From Rikenellaceae bacterium (GTDB taxonomy: Bacteria > Bacteroidota > Bacteroidia > Bacteroidales > Rikenellaceae), in the NCBI GenBank assembly GCA_020859685.1, contig JAJBVT010000020.1:1-64000 (forward strand): 64,000 bases of DNA, given 5' to 3'. A program made the position numbers and the translations under genes. How positions within the stretch are numbered: position 1 is the first letter of the stretch; each line of letters starts with the position of its first letter. This document shows, piece after piece, positions 8,144-16,591 of this stretch. The notes under the pieces are model-generated. The model was not told where the DNA came from, did not search any database, and saw nothing but the letters and a program-made list of their open reading frames with translations.

Positions 8144-9691
8144 CTAATTGCCGTTCACAGCTACCGTGACCACCGATTTGGCGGGCAGGGTAAGGCTTAC
8201 CAGACCGTCCCGGACTTCGAAATTGTCGAAGTCGTAGAGTACCACTTTCTCCGGTTCGTCGAAGGAGTTGTAGTCGGTGATATTCTCGGCCGCTATCACC
8301 TGCCCTTTGCCTTTGCGGGCGCTGCCGAGGCCTTCGAGGCGGCAAGTTACGGTCACTTCGTTTTCAAGGTCGGTATTCACGAGCGAGATGTGTACCGTCC
8401 CTTCGCCGTCGCGCGAAGCCGATGCGCTAACCTGGTCGATGGAGTTATCTCCGCCCGTTTTGACGGTGCCAATTTCGATGGGAAGCATGGTGGCGTCGTG
8501 GTGGACCTTATACATATCGAATACATGGTAGGTGGGCGTGAGTATCATCCGGTCCCCCTCGGTGAGAATAAGGGCCTGAAGGACATTCACCAACTGGGCG
8601 ATATTGGCCATATGGATACGGTCGCAGTGCTTGTGGAAGATGTTGAGGGTGACTCCGGCGAGGATTGCGTCACGCATCGTATTCATCTGGTAGAGGAACC
8701 CGGGATTGCTGCCCGGGTGCGGATCGTACCACGAACCCCACTCGTCAACGATAAGCTGAACCCTCTTCTGCGGGTCGTAACGGTCCATCACCTCCGAATG
8801 CTTAGCAATTAGCTCGTCCATAAAGGCGGCTTTGGAGATGGTGAGGTAGTACTCGTCGTCATCGAACTCGTAGGCCGAACCCTTCAGGGACCAGGTGTGC
8901 GGCACGGTGTAGTAGTGGACCGAGACACCGTCCATTTGCCGGAGCGGGATGTCACGCATCAGCACCTCCATCCAGTGGTAATCCGCTGCGTTGGGACCGC
9001 CGGCTATCTTGTATAGGCGGTTATCGCCGAAATTGCGGCAGTAGGTCTGGTAGCGGCGGTATTCGCCCGCATAATACTCGGCGGTCATATTCCCGCCGCA
9101 GCCCCAGTTTTCGTTACCCACGCCCCAGTATTTAACTTTCCACGGCTCCTGGCGGCCGTTGCGCCGTCGCAGGTCGGCCATCGGGCTTTCACCGTCGAAT
9201 GTGATGTATTCTACCCATTTGGCCATCTCCTCGACCGTACCGCTGCCGACATTACCGCAGATATACGGTTCGGTTCCGAGGGTTTCGCACAGGTCGAGGA
9301 ACTCATGCGTACCGAAGGCGTTGTCCTCCACCACACCGCCCCAATGGGTATTTATCATCCGGGGACGCTCGGAGCGCGGGCCTATACCGTCCATCCAGTG
9401 GTATTCGTCGGCGAAACAGCCGCCCGGCCAGCGCAGGTTGGGGATGTTGATATGTTTGAGAGCATCGATAATATTGGTTCGTACCCCTTTTATGTTGGGG
9501 ATGGGCGAGTCTTCCCCGACCCAAAGTCCGTCGTAAATACCCCGGCCGAGGTGTTCCGAGAAATGGCCGTAGATATGGCGGCTGATTGTGTACCGGCCTT
9601 CGTTCACTTTGACGGTGACGGTGGCCTGGTCGGCACGCGCCCCGACGGCAAAACCCGCGATAAGGGCGGCAAGGATTAAAGTCTTTTTCAT
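8144..9691 (-). CDS. Alpha-L-arabinofuranosidase, glycoside hydrolase family 51
   Basis: A 515-aa secreted enzyme (signal peptide about 1-20, ending GARA). It should release arabinose side chains from arabinan or arabinoxylan in the periplasm. The GH51 core starts with [20 protein letters not shown], followed by the substrate-binding [14 protein letters not shown] (about 86-99). The acid/base Glu194 lies in GVGNENWG and the nucleophile Glu317 in IVDEWGSW. The C-terminal about 100 residues form the beta-sandwich typical of GH51. No SusC/SusD or other glycan-utilisation genes are adjacent, so this looks like a stand-alone gene. It is transcribed away from the divergent L,D-transpeptidase gene. 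Confidence 0.93.
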   Translation of the reverse strand: MKKTLILAALIAGFAVGARADQATVTVKVNEGRYTISRHIYGHFSEHLGRGIYDGLWVGEDSPIPNIKGVRTNIIDALKHINIPNLRWPGGCFADEYHWMDGIGPRSERPRMINTHWGGVVEDNAFGTHEFLDLCETLGTEPYICGNVGSGTVEEMAKWVEYITFDGESPMADLRRRNGRQEPWKVKYWGVGNENWGCGGNMTAEYYAGEYRRYQTYCRNFGDNRLYKIAGGPNAADYHWMEVLMRDIPLRQMDGVSVHYYTVPHTWSLKGSAYEFDDDEYYLTISKAAFMDELIAKHSEVMDRYDPQKRVQLIVDEWGSWYDPHPGSNPGFLYQMNTMRDAILAGVTLNIFHKHCDRIHMANIAQLVNVLQALILTEGDRMILTPTYHVFDMYKVHHDATMLPIEIGTVKTGGDNSIDQVSASASRDGEGTVHISLVNTDLENEVTVTCRLEGLGSARKGKGQVIAAENITDYNSFDEPEKVVLYDFDNFEVRDGLVSLTLPAKSVVTVAVNGN

Positions 9692-9928
9692 ATGTAATAG
9701 TTTAGGTTTTTTTTATTCGGCAATATTAATCTGTATTACCTGCGTGCCTTCAGGAAAGAAACCGGTACAACCGTACCTAAAGTAATGAAAATGTATATTA
9801 TATTAGAAAACGGTCCGAGTAAAATTAGCGATTTAATCCGATTGTGGCAAACTACCGGGTACTAACCGTCCGGGGAGCGTAAGGCTGTGGAACCGAATTT
9901 GCGGTGGGAGAGGTTTAAAATATCTGAT

Positions 9929-10969
9929 ATGGCAACTAAATCGGTTCTGATTCCGACACTATTTGTTCTGATTTCGACAATAATTTACGGCCAGCAGTCC
10001 GGTGTTCCTTACAGGCCCGGTGACCGGGACGTACCCGAATGGCCCGATTCGCTCTTTGTTCCCTCGGAATTGATAGATTTCGAAGAAGCCGACCGGTGGA
10101 AGTCCGCACCCGGCAATGTGGATATCGAGAAGGCCCCGCTCTATGACGACCATACCCTGCCGGACCAATACAATTATAACGGAACCTCCCGGCGCTTCCA
10201 GTGGGACCGGATTGCCGGGTTCCTCTACGCGGTCGACCGGGTGAACGACCAAAAGGCGCGGTGGGGAGTGCTCGAAAATTACAAAAACGAACACGACCGA
10301 CCGCCCCTTCCGCAGGATTACGAACATGACGACAATAATATCGTTACGGACAAATACGGTGTGATGCGCAACCAATCTGTACCGGTATACCGACCGGACG
10401 ACCGTTCTGTCCCCGAGCGTTATGGCCGGGACGGCTCGCTGGTGGAGATTCTTTCCGAGGAGGAGGGATGGTACGGAGTGGAAAATATAAACTACCCCGG
10501 GCAGTGGGTCGTCCCGGACGATTATGTACGGCCGCTCGATACGGAGCGGTTCGGGACCGTTATCGTGGTGGACCGCACCAACCAGAATATCTGTATGCTG
10601 GAGCATTCGGGCGGTAAATGGCTTGTGCGGAGTATGAACCCGGCCACTACCGGTCTCCACCGTCCGCCCTACCAATACGAGACTCTGGCCGGGATATTCG
10701 TGCTCCAGGACAAAAAAGAGAAGATGATGTACCTCCATGACGGCAGCGACCGGATAGCCGGATACGCGCCCTATGCCAACCGTTTCACCAACGGTGCATA
10801 TATCCATGGGGTACCGGTCAACAATCCGACCGGTGCGATGGTGGAGTTCAGCTCAACTCTCGGCACTACCCCACGTTCGCATATGTGCGTCCGTACGGCG
10901 ACATCGCACGCAAAGTATATCTACGACAACGCACCGCGGGACAAATCTCTTATTATAGTTATCGACTGA
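9929..10969 (+). CDS. Secreted L,D-transpeptidase (YkuD) with SH3-like domain
   Basis: A 346-aa protein from ATG 9929, which directly precedes a signal peptide (ATKSVLIPTLFVLISTIIYG). An in-frame upstream start at 9887 would bury it. Two related short segments (VPYRPGDRDVPEW and VPVYRPDDRSVPERYG) flank the N-terminal half. The second lies in an SH3-like wall-binding domain (about 140-215). The C-terminal YkuD domain has His293 in IHGVP and the catalytic pair His318/Cys320 in SHMCVR. L,D-transpeptidases make 3-3 cross-links in peptidoglycan or attach proteins to it. Another YkuD-type gene starts 86 bp downstream in the same direction, so the two may be co-transcribed. Confidence 0.82.
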   Translation: MATKSVLIPTLFVLISTIIYGQQSGVPYRPGDRDVPEWPDSLFVPSELIDFEEADRWKSAPGNVDIEKAPLYDDHTLPDQYNYNGTSRRFQWDRIAGFLYAVDRVNDQKARWGVLENYKNEHDRPPLPQDYEHDDNNIVTDKYGVMRNQSVPVYRPDDRSVPERYGRDGSLVEILSEEEGWYGVENINYPGQWVVPDDYVRPLDTERFGTVIVVDRTNQNICMLEHSGGKWLVRSMNPATTGLHRPPYQYETLAGIFVLQDKKEKMMYLHDGSDRIAGYAPYANRFTNGAYIHGVPVNNPTGAMVEFSSTLGTTPRSHMCVRTATSHAKYIYDNAPRDKSLIIVID

Positions 10970-11055
10970 TGTACTAAAAGTCAGTAAATATGGCCCGGTA
11001 ATTGTAAAATCCCGCCTTTTTGCAATATCACCGGAAAGGGGTGCGTTAGTTAGGC

Positions 11056-11790
11056 ATGATACTGACGCTAAAACTACTCATTGCATCCCTGACCCTCATA
11101 TTTTCCGGCAATTCGTCGGGAACACAACCGTTTACAGTTGCCGGGGAGGGGGCGGACGCTTCCGGAACCGATTATACCGGACTTCCTCCATACCGCGAAT
11201 CATCCCTGCTTTTCGACAGGCTCGGACTCGATGACGAGCAGCTGAACTTCGAGGCATTCGATTTGGCCTATACCGGTTACCGTAAGATTAAGGAACGGGA
11301 TAAGGAGATACTCACCCTGATAGACTATTCGCGTTCTTCGGCCGTCGAGCGGTTGTTCGTGATAGATATGGAGAACGAACAGGTGCTCTACCGCACCCAT
11401 GTTGCCCACGGGCGCAACAGCGGGGAGGAGTACGCCGTGTCGTTCTCAAACGTGAAAGGTTCATACAAGAGCTCGCCCGGGTTTTTCCTGACGGATGAGA
11501 CATACCACGGTCAGGCCGGGTATTCGCTTCGGCTGGAAGGTCTCGAGAAGGGTATTAACGACAAGGCCCGGCAAAGAGCCATCGTAATGCACCCGTCCAA
11601 ATATGCCGACCCGTCTATGGCCGCACGGCGCGGGATGCTCGGTCGCAGCCTCGGATGCCCCGCCATACCGCCCAAGGTGAGCCGGGAAATCATAGATACC
11701 ATTAAGGAAGGTTCCGTGCTCTTTATATATCCGGGGCAGGATACCTACGCATCGCTCAGCCCTTTGTTGTCGAGGAGTGATATGACATAG
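11056..11790 (+). CDS. Murein L,D-transpeptidase catalytic-domain family protein
   Basis: A 244-aa envelope protein with a hydrophobic N-terminus (LKLLIASLTLIFSG), likely a signal peptide. The domain is the distinct YkuD-like family that contains HGRNSGEEYAVSFSN (about 118-132), SSPGFFLT (139-146), a conserved MHPSKYA with His179, and GRSLGCPA with the probable nucleophile Cys201. It should act on periplasmic peptidoglycan stem peptides, as a transpeptidase or carboxypeptidase. The preceding gene encodes a second L,D-transpeptidase with a different domain arrangement, so this is a two-gene wall-remodelling group. About 120 bp downstream lies a strong bidirectional terminator. Confidence 0.82.
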   Translation: MILTLKLLIASLTLIFSGNSSGTQPFTVAGEGADASGTDYTGLPPYRESSLLFDRLGLDDEQLNFEAFDLAYTGYRKIKERDKEILTLIDYSRSSAVERLFVIDMENEQVLYRTHVAHGRNSGEEYAVSFSNVKGSYKSSPGFFLTDETYHGQAGYSLRLEGLEKGINDKARQRAIVMHPSKYADPSMAARRGMLGRSLGCPAIPPKVSREIIDTIKEGSVLFIYPGQDTYASLSPLLSRSDMT

Positions 11791-11911
11791 ATTTACTTAT
11801 CCTATCTTTTATCGTTATCGATTCCGATACGGCTCAAAGATCTTTCACTTCGTTTCAGGACAACATTTGTTTATAACTACGGCTAATTTGCGGACCACTG
11901 TATTTTAAATT

Positions 11912-11956
11912 AAAAAAACGATACCCGTTCCTTCCTCAGAGGAGCGGGTATTTTTT
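11912..11956. terminator. Bidirectional terminator
   Basis: ATACCCGTTCC (11921-11931) pairs with GGAGCGGGTAT (11941-11951) with one G-U pair. It is followed by a T-run on the plus strand and preceded by an A-run that forms a T-run on the minus strand. It can end both the L,D-transpeptidase transcript and that of the 57-aa gene. Confidence 0.85.
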
Positions 11957-11980
11957 CCCTGCCATACGAACAACAAACCG

Positions 11981-12154
11981 TTACTCTTTAATTTTTATCG
12001 GCGCCGGTTCGGCGCGGTTGGCCGGTGCGACGGGTTTTACCGGCTCGGGAGCGGGTTTGTGTAGATGCTCGCGTATCAGCTTTGTCAGCTGTACCGCAAG
12101 TGTAAGCGCAAGGACCGCCATCTCAATCTTACTTCCCAGTTTTATTCGTGCCAT
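11981..12154 (-). CDS. 57-aa small protein: one hydrophobic helix and a Pro/Ala tail
   Basis: Reading the minus strand from ATG at 12154 gives MARIKLGSKIEMAVLALTL, then AVQLTKLIREHLHKPAPEP, and a Pro-Ala-Lys tail ending IKIKE before TAA. Residues about 10-30 form one amphipathic or membrane helix, and the tail has repeated P-A-P and P-V-K-P units. The frame ends 25 bp before a strong bidirectional terminator whose orientation suits it, which argues for a real transcript. I recognise no family. It could be a small membrane-anchored protein. An accidental frame is possible, since it is short. Confidence 0.5.
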   Translation of the reverse strand: MARIKLGSKIEMAVLALTLAVQLTKLIREHLHKPAPEPVKPVAPANRAEPAPIKIKE

Positions 12155-12218
12155 AACCAAATGAAATTATCCGTACGGGTACGGTGCAAAGGGCGTGCCC
12201 TGGCCCTGCGGTAAGGTA

Positions 12219-12250
12219 TTTGCTGACAGGTATGTCGCAAAATACCTTTT
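12219..12250 (+). promoter_or_regulatory. Possible promoter of the marC-like gene
   Basis: TTTG at 12219-12222, a 20-base spacer, then TACCTTTT at 12243-12250, one mismatch from TAnnTTTG. The ATG is only five bases beyond, so the transcript would be almost leaderless if this is real. Confidence 0.4.
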
Positions 12251-12255
12251 AAACT

Positions 12256-12924
12256 ATGACCGTACAGGGAGTCCTATATATGTTCACCGCCTCGTTCCTC
12301 GCCCTGTTCCCGGTGATGAACCCCGTCGGGAACGGGTTTATAGTGAACAGTTTTCTGGGCGGTCTGGATACCCGGTCCCGGCGAAACTATGCCAAAAGGA
12401 TTATGGTCAACGCCCTAATGGTGGGCCTGGGCAGCCTTGCACTTGGCCATCTGGTGCTCTTGTTGTTCGGTCTGGCCGTCCCTGTTATACAGATAGCCGG
12501 TGGGATACTTATCGGCAAAACGGGGCTCGACCTACTTTCCGGCTCCGATGCGGTGCTATCCGAGGACAGGGAGCAGGTGGACAGTGTGAACCCGGCCAAC
12601 CTCGAAAGCCGCCTGTTTTATCCCATTACTTTTCCCATCAGCATAGGGCCCGGGTCCATATCGGTGATTTTCACCCTTATGGCAACGGCCGTGGGCGACA
12701 ATATCCTGCATACGGCGGTTAATTATGCCGTTATCGGGCTGGTTATATTACTGCTCTGCGTTATCCTGTATGTTTTCCTCACACAGGGCGACCGGATAAC
12801 GGGCCGCATCAGTTCGAACGGGAATATGATTATCAATAAGATGGTGGCGTTTATCACATTCTGTATCGGACTGCAGATTTTTTTTACCGGGATAGGTAAA
12901 GCGTTCCATATTACGGTGCTCTGA
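12256..12924 (+). CDS. MarC-family (UPF0056) integral membrane protein
   Basis: A 222-aa protein with six hydrophobic helices and the family arrangement. The N-terminal helix contains FLALFPVMNPVGNGFIV. An ALGHLVLLLFGLAVPVIQIAGGILI stretch follows, then a charged loop, then FYPITFPISIGPGSISVI with the conserved P-x-x-x-G-P-G pattern. MarC proteins sit in the inner membrane. The early link to multiple antibiotic resistance was withdrawn and the transported substrate, if any, is unknown. Length matches the family. It is a single gene between the 57-aa frame on the opposite strand and the OmpA-type gene, about 120 bp before the latter. Confidence 0.88.
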   Translation: MTVQGVLYMFTASFLALFPVMNPVGNGFIVNSFLGGLDTRSRRNYAKRIMVNALMVGLGSLALGHLVLLLFGLAVPVIQIAGGILIGKTGLDLLSGSDAVLSEDREQVDSVNPANLESRLFYPITFPISIGPGSISVIFTLMATAVGDNILHTAVNYAVIGLVILLLCVILYVFLTQGDRITGRISSNGNMIINKMVAFITFCIGLQIFFTGIGKAFHITVL

Positions 12925-13045
12925 GACGGCGGGTCGGGGCCGGGCCTTTATTCCGGCACATCCCGCAAGGATTTGTACGGGTTTTGTATAGTATTTGCAA
13001 TATACAGTTTCGACACGAAGAAAACCAATTAATATATCAAGCACT

Positions 13046-14272
13046 ATGGTGAACATTTATGACACTTTAAAGAACCTTATCGGTCCCGATCTGGTATCTA
13101 AAGCAGCTACCACGCTGGGTGAAAGCAATGCGAAGGTCTCTACGGCCGTTTCGGCGATACTTCCTTCGCTCCTTGGCAAGATGATAAAGGAAGGCAATAC
13201 CTCCGGGATCAGGGAAACGATAGAGATGGCAGGAAAAAACGACCTCGTGAACGACCTGAACGGTATTTTCGGGGGCAACTGCATTTATAACAATATAAAT
13301 GTAGGCGATAAACTCGCCGGTGGTATTCTGGGTAATAAGACTGCCGAATTCAACTCCGCCGTCGCCGCCAAGGCCGGTATCCCGACTGCCAGCGCAGGGA
13401 AACTTACCCACATGGTTTCAACCGCCATCGCCGCGTTCCTCGGTAACCGGGTATCGAAACACAACGACAGTATGGCCGATATCCTGTCCGAACTTGACAA
13501 CGAGAAAGTCGCCATAGCGCGGGATATACCGGCGAATATCTATACGCTCCTCGGTCTCGCGCCGATTCTTGGCAACCGCAACACCACGACTACGGCGGAA
13601 CCCGTCAGGAAAAAAACTGGAAACGGTTGGATATGGTGGGTGATTATATTGCTGCTTCTGCTTCTGTGCTGGTTCTGGTGGAGGTCTTGCCACCGTAACA
13701 AAGTAGTGGAAAATAACCGCACGGGTTATGTGGAGCATGTCGATACGGTTCGTGCCCGCCCTGTGGCTACCGTGGACGATAACACTACCCGCAACGGTGT
13801 GCGTACCGAAGTAACCCTTCCCGACGGACGTAAAATCAACGTTTACAAAGGCGGCGCCGAAGACAAATTGGTGGCATACCTGAATTCGGATTCGTACAAA
13901 AATGCTAACGACAACGACCTTAAGGGCAAGTGGTTCGAGTTCGATAATATCGAATTTCAGTTCGACAGCGCCGACGAGCTTACGGCCGGTTCGAAACAGC
14001 AGCTCGATAACCTTGTGCAGGTACTCAAAGCTTATCCGGATGTGAAAATACGTATCGGGGGATACGCCGACAAGGTGGGTACCGACCCGGCTAACATGAA
14101 GATATCCAAGGAGAGAGCCGAATATATCAAGTCATATTTCGAAAGCAACGGTATCAACGGCAACCGTGTGGATACCCGTGGTTTCGGTGAGGAGTACGCA
14201 CAGTATCCTGCCGACGCTCCGGACAGCCTGAGGGCACATGACCGTAACATCGCCCTGCGGATTGTAAAATAA
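13046..14272 (+). CDS. DUF937-OmpA fusion protein (envelope, peptidoglycan-binding)
   Basis: A 408-aa protein with an unusual order of domains. Residues about 1-140 are a DUF937/YidB-like soluble domain (NIYDTLKNLIGPDLVSKA, then VSAILPSLLGKMI). A low-complexity stretch follows, then one very hydrophobic helix near 191-210 (WIWWVIILLLLLLCWFWW). The C-terminal about 120 residues are an OmpA-like peptidoglycan-binding domain, seen in FDSADELTAGSKQQLDNL, IRIGGYADKVG and the end HDRNIALRIVK. The helix should place the DUF937 part in the cytoplasm and the OmpA part in the periplasm, so it could link inside to wall. The start at 13046 is the ATG directly ahead of the DUF937 domain. A terminator follows. 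Confidence 0.82.
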   Translation: MVNIYDTLKNLIGPDLVSKAATTLGESNAKVSTAVSAILPSLLGKMIKEGNTSGIRETIEMAGKNDLVNDLNGIFGGNCIYNNINVGDKLAGGILGNKTAEFNSAVAAKAGIPTASAGKLTHMVSTAIAAFLGNRVSKHNDSMADILSELDNEKVAIARDIPANIYTLLGLAPILGNRNTTTTAEPVRKKTGNGWIWWVIILLLLLLCWFWWRSCHRNKVVENNRTGYVEHVDTVRARPVATVDDNTTRNGVRTEVTLPDGRKINVYKGGAEDKLVAYLNSDSYKNANDNDLKGKWFEFDNIEFQFDSADELTAGSKQQLDNLVQVLKAYPDVKIRIGGYADKVGTDPANMKISKERAEYIKSYFESNGINGNRVDTRGFGEEYAQYPADAPDSLRAHDRNIALRIVK

Positions 14273-14294
14273 CAAAATAGGAAATACTGAAGGA

Positions 14295-14330
14295 AGCGGG
14301 CGCTCCATGCCGGGGCGCCCGCTTTTTTTT
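14295..14330 (+). terminator. Rho-independent terminator after the OmpA-type gene
   Basis: AGCGGGCGC (14295-14303) and GCGCCCGCT (14315-14323) form a perfect 9-bp stem followed by seven T. Confidence 0.9.
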
Positions 14331-14688
14331 GTCCGGTCCCCGAGGGACCGGTGGGGTGGGTAGTCTCGGTGAAAAGAACGGATATCGAACCGATAATAGA
14401 TTGGAGTACGGATAGATTTATTCCCCGGGTTTACGGATATTCCGGGATATCCCGGTTTGGAAATCACTCCCCCCGTTACACAGCGACCGGACGATTGGCA
14501 ACCCACCGGTATAATACCGGTCGATAGTCCGGGTCCCATGTCCCGCTCCATTTGCCGGTGCGCACGTTAAAATACCCCGTACTACGGGGCCTTTATAACC
14601 TGTTTGCAGACTCGAGGAACATTAATTATTGTAAGGCTCGCCTCCATAACCCGGTCATATCATATATAACTTCTTCATCCGGGTAGGT
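14331..14688. other. Intergenic region between convergent genes, no gene seen
   Basis: After the terminator there is another small inverted repeat (GGTCCC CGA GGGACC near 14335-14349). No reading frame with a recognisable product is visible up to the stop of the retropepsin-like gene. Confidence 0.45.
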
Positions 14689-15951
14689 TTAACGGTGTAT
14701 ATCTGTGAAATTCGACGGAGGATAGGGATATACGGCCATCCTGTCGAAAGACAGAGCGAATCCGTCGCCGGCCATAAGGGCATCCAGCCCGAGGTTGCCG
14801 TCCTTCCCGCGGCTGAACTCGTAATCGTCACGGATTACGTTCATCGACGGTACTATCACCTGCCTGCCCCCGACCGTAAGTTTCTCATCGGGAAGGGTGA
14901 GGGCCTTACAGCGGATTACGCCTCCGCCTCCGCCGCGCAGGCCGTTCGATTCCCGTGTGCCGGCATCGAGCCGCTCCGCATGCCGAGAGTAGTAATTACG
15001 GGAGTATTCCGACTGGTTGGCGCCCGTGTTGAGTGTGAACATCAGACGCTCGCCTCGGCTGCCGACCTCGACCAGCGGCATTAAACCTTCGAAACAGAGG
15101 TTATGGCTTATATGACCCGGTATCCGGACATTGCCGATACGGATATGGTCCCGGTAGAAACGCAGGTTGCCCAACTGCCGGAGTATCGGCAGGCCAATTA
15201 TCCCCTCCACCGAATAATCCAGTTCCGGAAACGAGAGCTGGCTGTCCTCCATAACGATAAATACCGCGTTGCGGACGGTTATTCCCGACAGGTCGAGGAT
15301 GGGTGCATGGGCCAGGCCGCACTCCAGCCGCACCCCGGTAGCCGTGCCCACTTCCACACCGGAGCCTTCCGTAATCAGACCCATCTGCCGCGCTGCGCCG
15401 AGGCCCACGGTAGAGTAGTTGGCCCCGGTGTCCACGATAAACCGTCCCCGTAACGCCCCCGCACGGACACTTACGGTTATGTGCCCGAAACGGGTCCCGC
15501 GGGTTGGGATGCTGCGGATTCCGTTCGATTCAACGGTCTGTGGGCCGACCCGCCGGAGCGCCCGGCACACTTCGAGGTTACTGCGGACCTCGTTCAATTC
15601 TTCGGCATCCATCCCGTCGCGGTAGTGCCGTATCAACTTTCGGAGCGATGCTGCCGCCGCACCGTATCGCGACCTTCGTAGCTGGTTTACCGAAGTAAGG
15701 TATAGCATTTCTCCGGCGGCATCTCCGGCGGGACCGTATTCGGCCAGAAATCGTCCGGCCGCGACCAGCGAACGATACTCCCGGCCGAACAGGTTGTGAA
15801 ATACCGCATCCCAATACAGGCCTTCCTTTCGGGGCAGTGTCGGCCTGTGAGCGGTATAGAGGTCCCGCAGCAGGAAATATTTCTTGCCGTCGGCGGCGCG
15901 GTGTAATTGCACCGATATATTTTTATTGGCCATCTCCATGTCAAGTTTCAA
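14689..15951 (-). CDS. Protein with two retropepsin-like aspartyl-protease halves
   Basis: A protein of up to 420 aa. An N-terminal helical part (about 1-140, with tetratricopeptide-like spacing) precedes two clipped retroviral-type protease domains. The first has IVDTGANYST with Asp174 and a closing GIIGLPIL near 250-257. The second has TLNTGANQSEYS near 306-317, where Asn308 replaces the expected Asp, and a closing NLGLDALM. One polypeptide could therefore form the two-lobed active site with a single Asp, or the second lobe may be inactive. No signal peptide is seen, unusual for this group. In-frame starts at 15951, 15939 and 15933 are possible; a TAAATTTG box at 15949-15956 favours the later ones. 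Confidence 0.75.
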   Translation of the reverse strand: MKLDMEMANKNISVQLHRAADGKKYFLLRDLYTAHRPTLPRKEGLYWDAVFHNLFGREYRSLVAAGRFLAEYGPAGDAAGEMLYLTSVNQLRRSRYGAAAASLRKLIRHYRDGMDAEELNEVRSNLEVCRALRRVGPQTVESNGIRSIPTRGTRFGHITVSVRAGALRGRFIVDTGANYSTVGLGAARQMGLITEGSGVEVGTATGVRLECGLAHAPILDLSGITVRNAVFIVMEDSQLSFPELDYSVEGIIGLPILRQLGNLRFYRDHIRIGNVRIPGHISHNLCFEGLMPLVEVGSRGERLMFTLNTGANQSEYSRNYYSRHAERLDAGTRESNGLRGGGGGVIRCKALTLPDEKLTVGGRQVIVPSMNVIRDDYEFSRGKDGNLGLDALMAGDGFALSFDRMAVYPYPPSNFTDIHR

Positions 15952-16003
15952 ATTTAATACGAATTACTAACTTTCAGGCTAACTAATCCAAATATAGAAG
16001 AAG

Positions 16004-16483
16004 ATGAACTGTATCTATTGTAACAAACCGGAGCAAAGCGGTGCCGACAAATGCACCTGCGGGTTTCCGACGACCGGAACCACCCAGGATAAAAAAGCCT
16101 TTCTTGCAACGAAAGCAATCCTCCTGCGAAACGAGGTCGACCAGTCCGAGCGCCACCTCCAGTCGGCCCGTTACACAATTTTCGGCGTCGCCGGGCTTGC
16201 GTTTATAAACGCCGTGATTCTGTTCGCCGGCCCGGCGGACAATATATGGGCGGCGATTCCCCTCATTATCGGACTAATCTTCGTCGGTATGGGTGTGTTT
16301 TTCCATAAAAACCCTGTGGCGATTTGCACGGTGGCGTTGATACTCGGGTTTTTTGTATTCAGCATATCGCTGGCAAGTCTTATCGTACTCCTCATCCTCG
16401 GGGTGGGGCTCTACTTTGCCGTAGAGGCCCGCAAAGCGGGAAGGAAACAGGCGGCCCTGAAGAAACTGGCGGATTCGTTATAG
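16004..16483 (+). CDS. Small zinc-ribbon membrane protein, function unknown
   Basis: A 159-aa protein with an N-terminal zinc ribbon of four cysteines (Cys3, Cys6, Cys17, Cys19; pattern C-x2-C-x10-C-x-C). A helical linker (about 28-58) follows, then three or four hydrophobic helices from ARYTIFGVAGLAFINAVILF through LIVLLILGVGLYFAVEA, and a Lys-rich tail. The arrangement puts the ribbon in the cytoplasm. I do not recognise a specific family, and zinc binding is inferred from spacing only. The divergent retropepsin-like gene is 52 bp away, so both promoters share that space. The phosphofructokinase gene follows after about 110 bp. Confidence 0.6.
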   Translation: MNCIYCNKPEQSGADKCTCGFPTTGTTQDKKAFLATKAILLRNEVDQSERHLQSARYTIFGVAGLAFINAVILFAGPADNIWAAIPLIIGLIFVGMGVFFHKNPVAICTVALILGFFVFSISLASLIVLLILGVGLYFAVEARKAGRKQAALKKLADSL

Positions 16484-16591
16484 GCGGCAGCGGGGCCGGA
16501 AATTTATTAAAATATTTAAGGAAATATTGTTAATTTTGTGTCCGGACGCATTATACCGAATTTTAACTAATCCGAAAAATATTAACTTACT

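Noticed and set aside
9959..10807. Open frame of 282 codons on the minus strand across the L,D-transpeptidase gene
   Set aside because: Antisense shadow without family signature or promoter.
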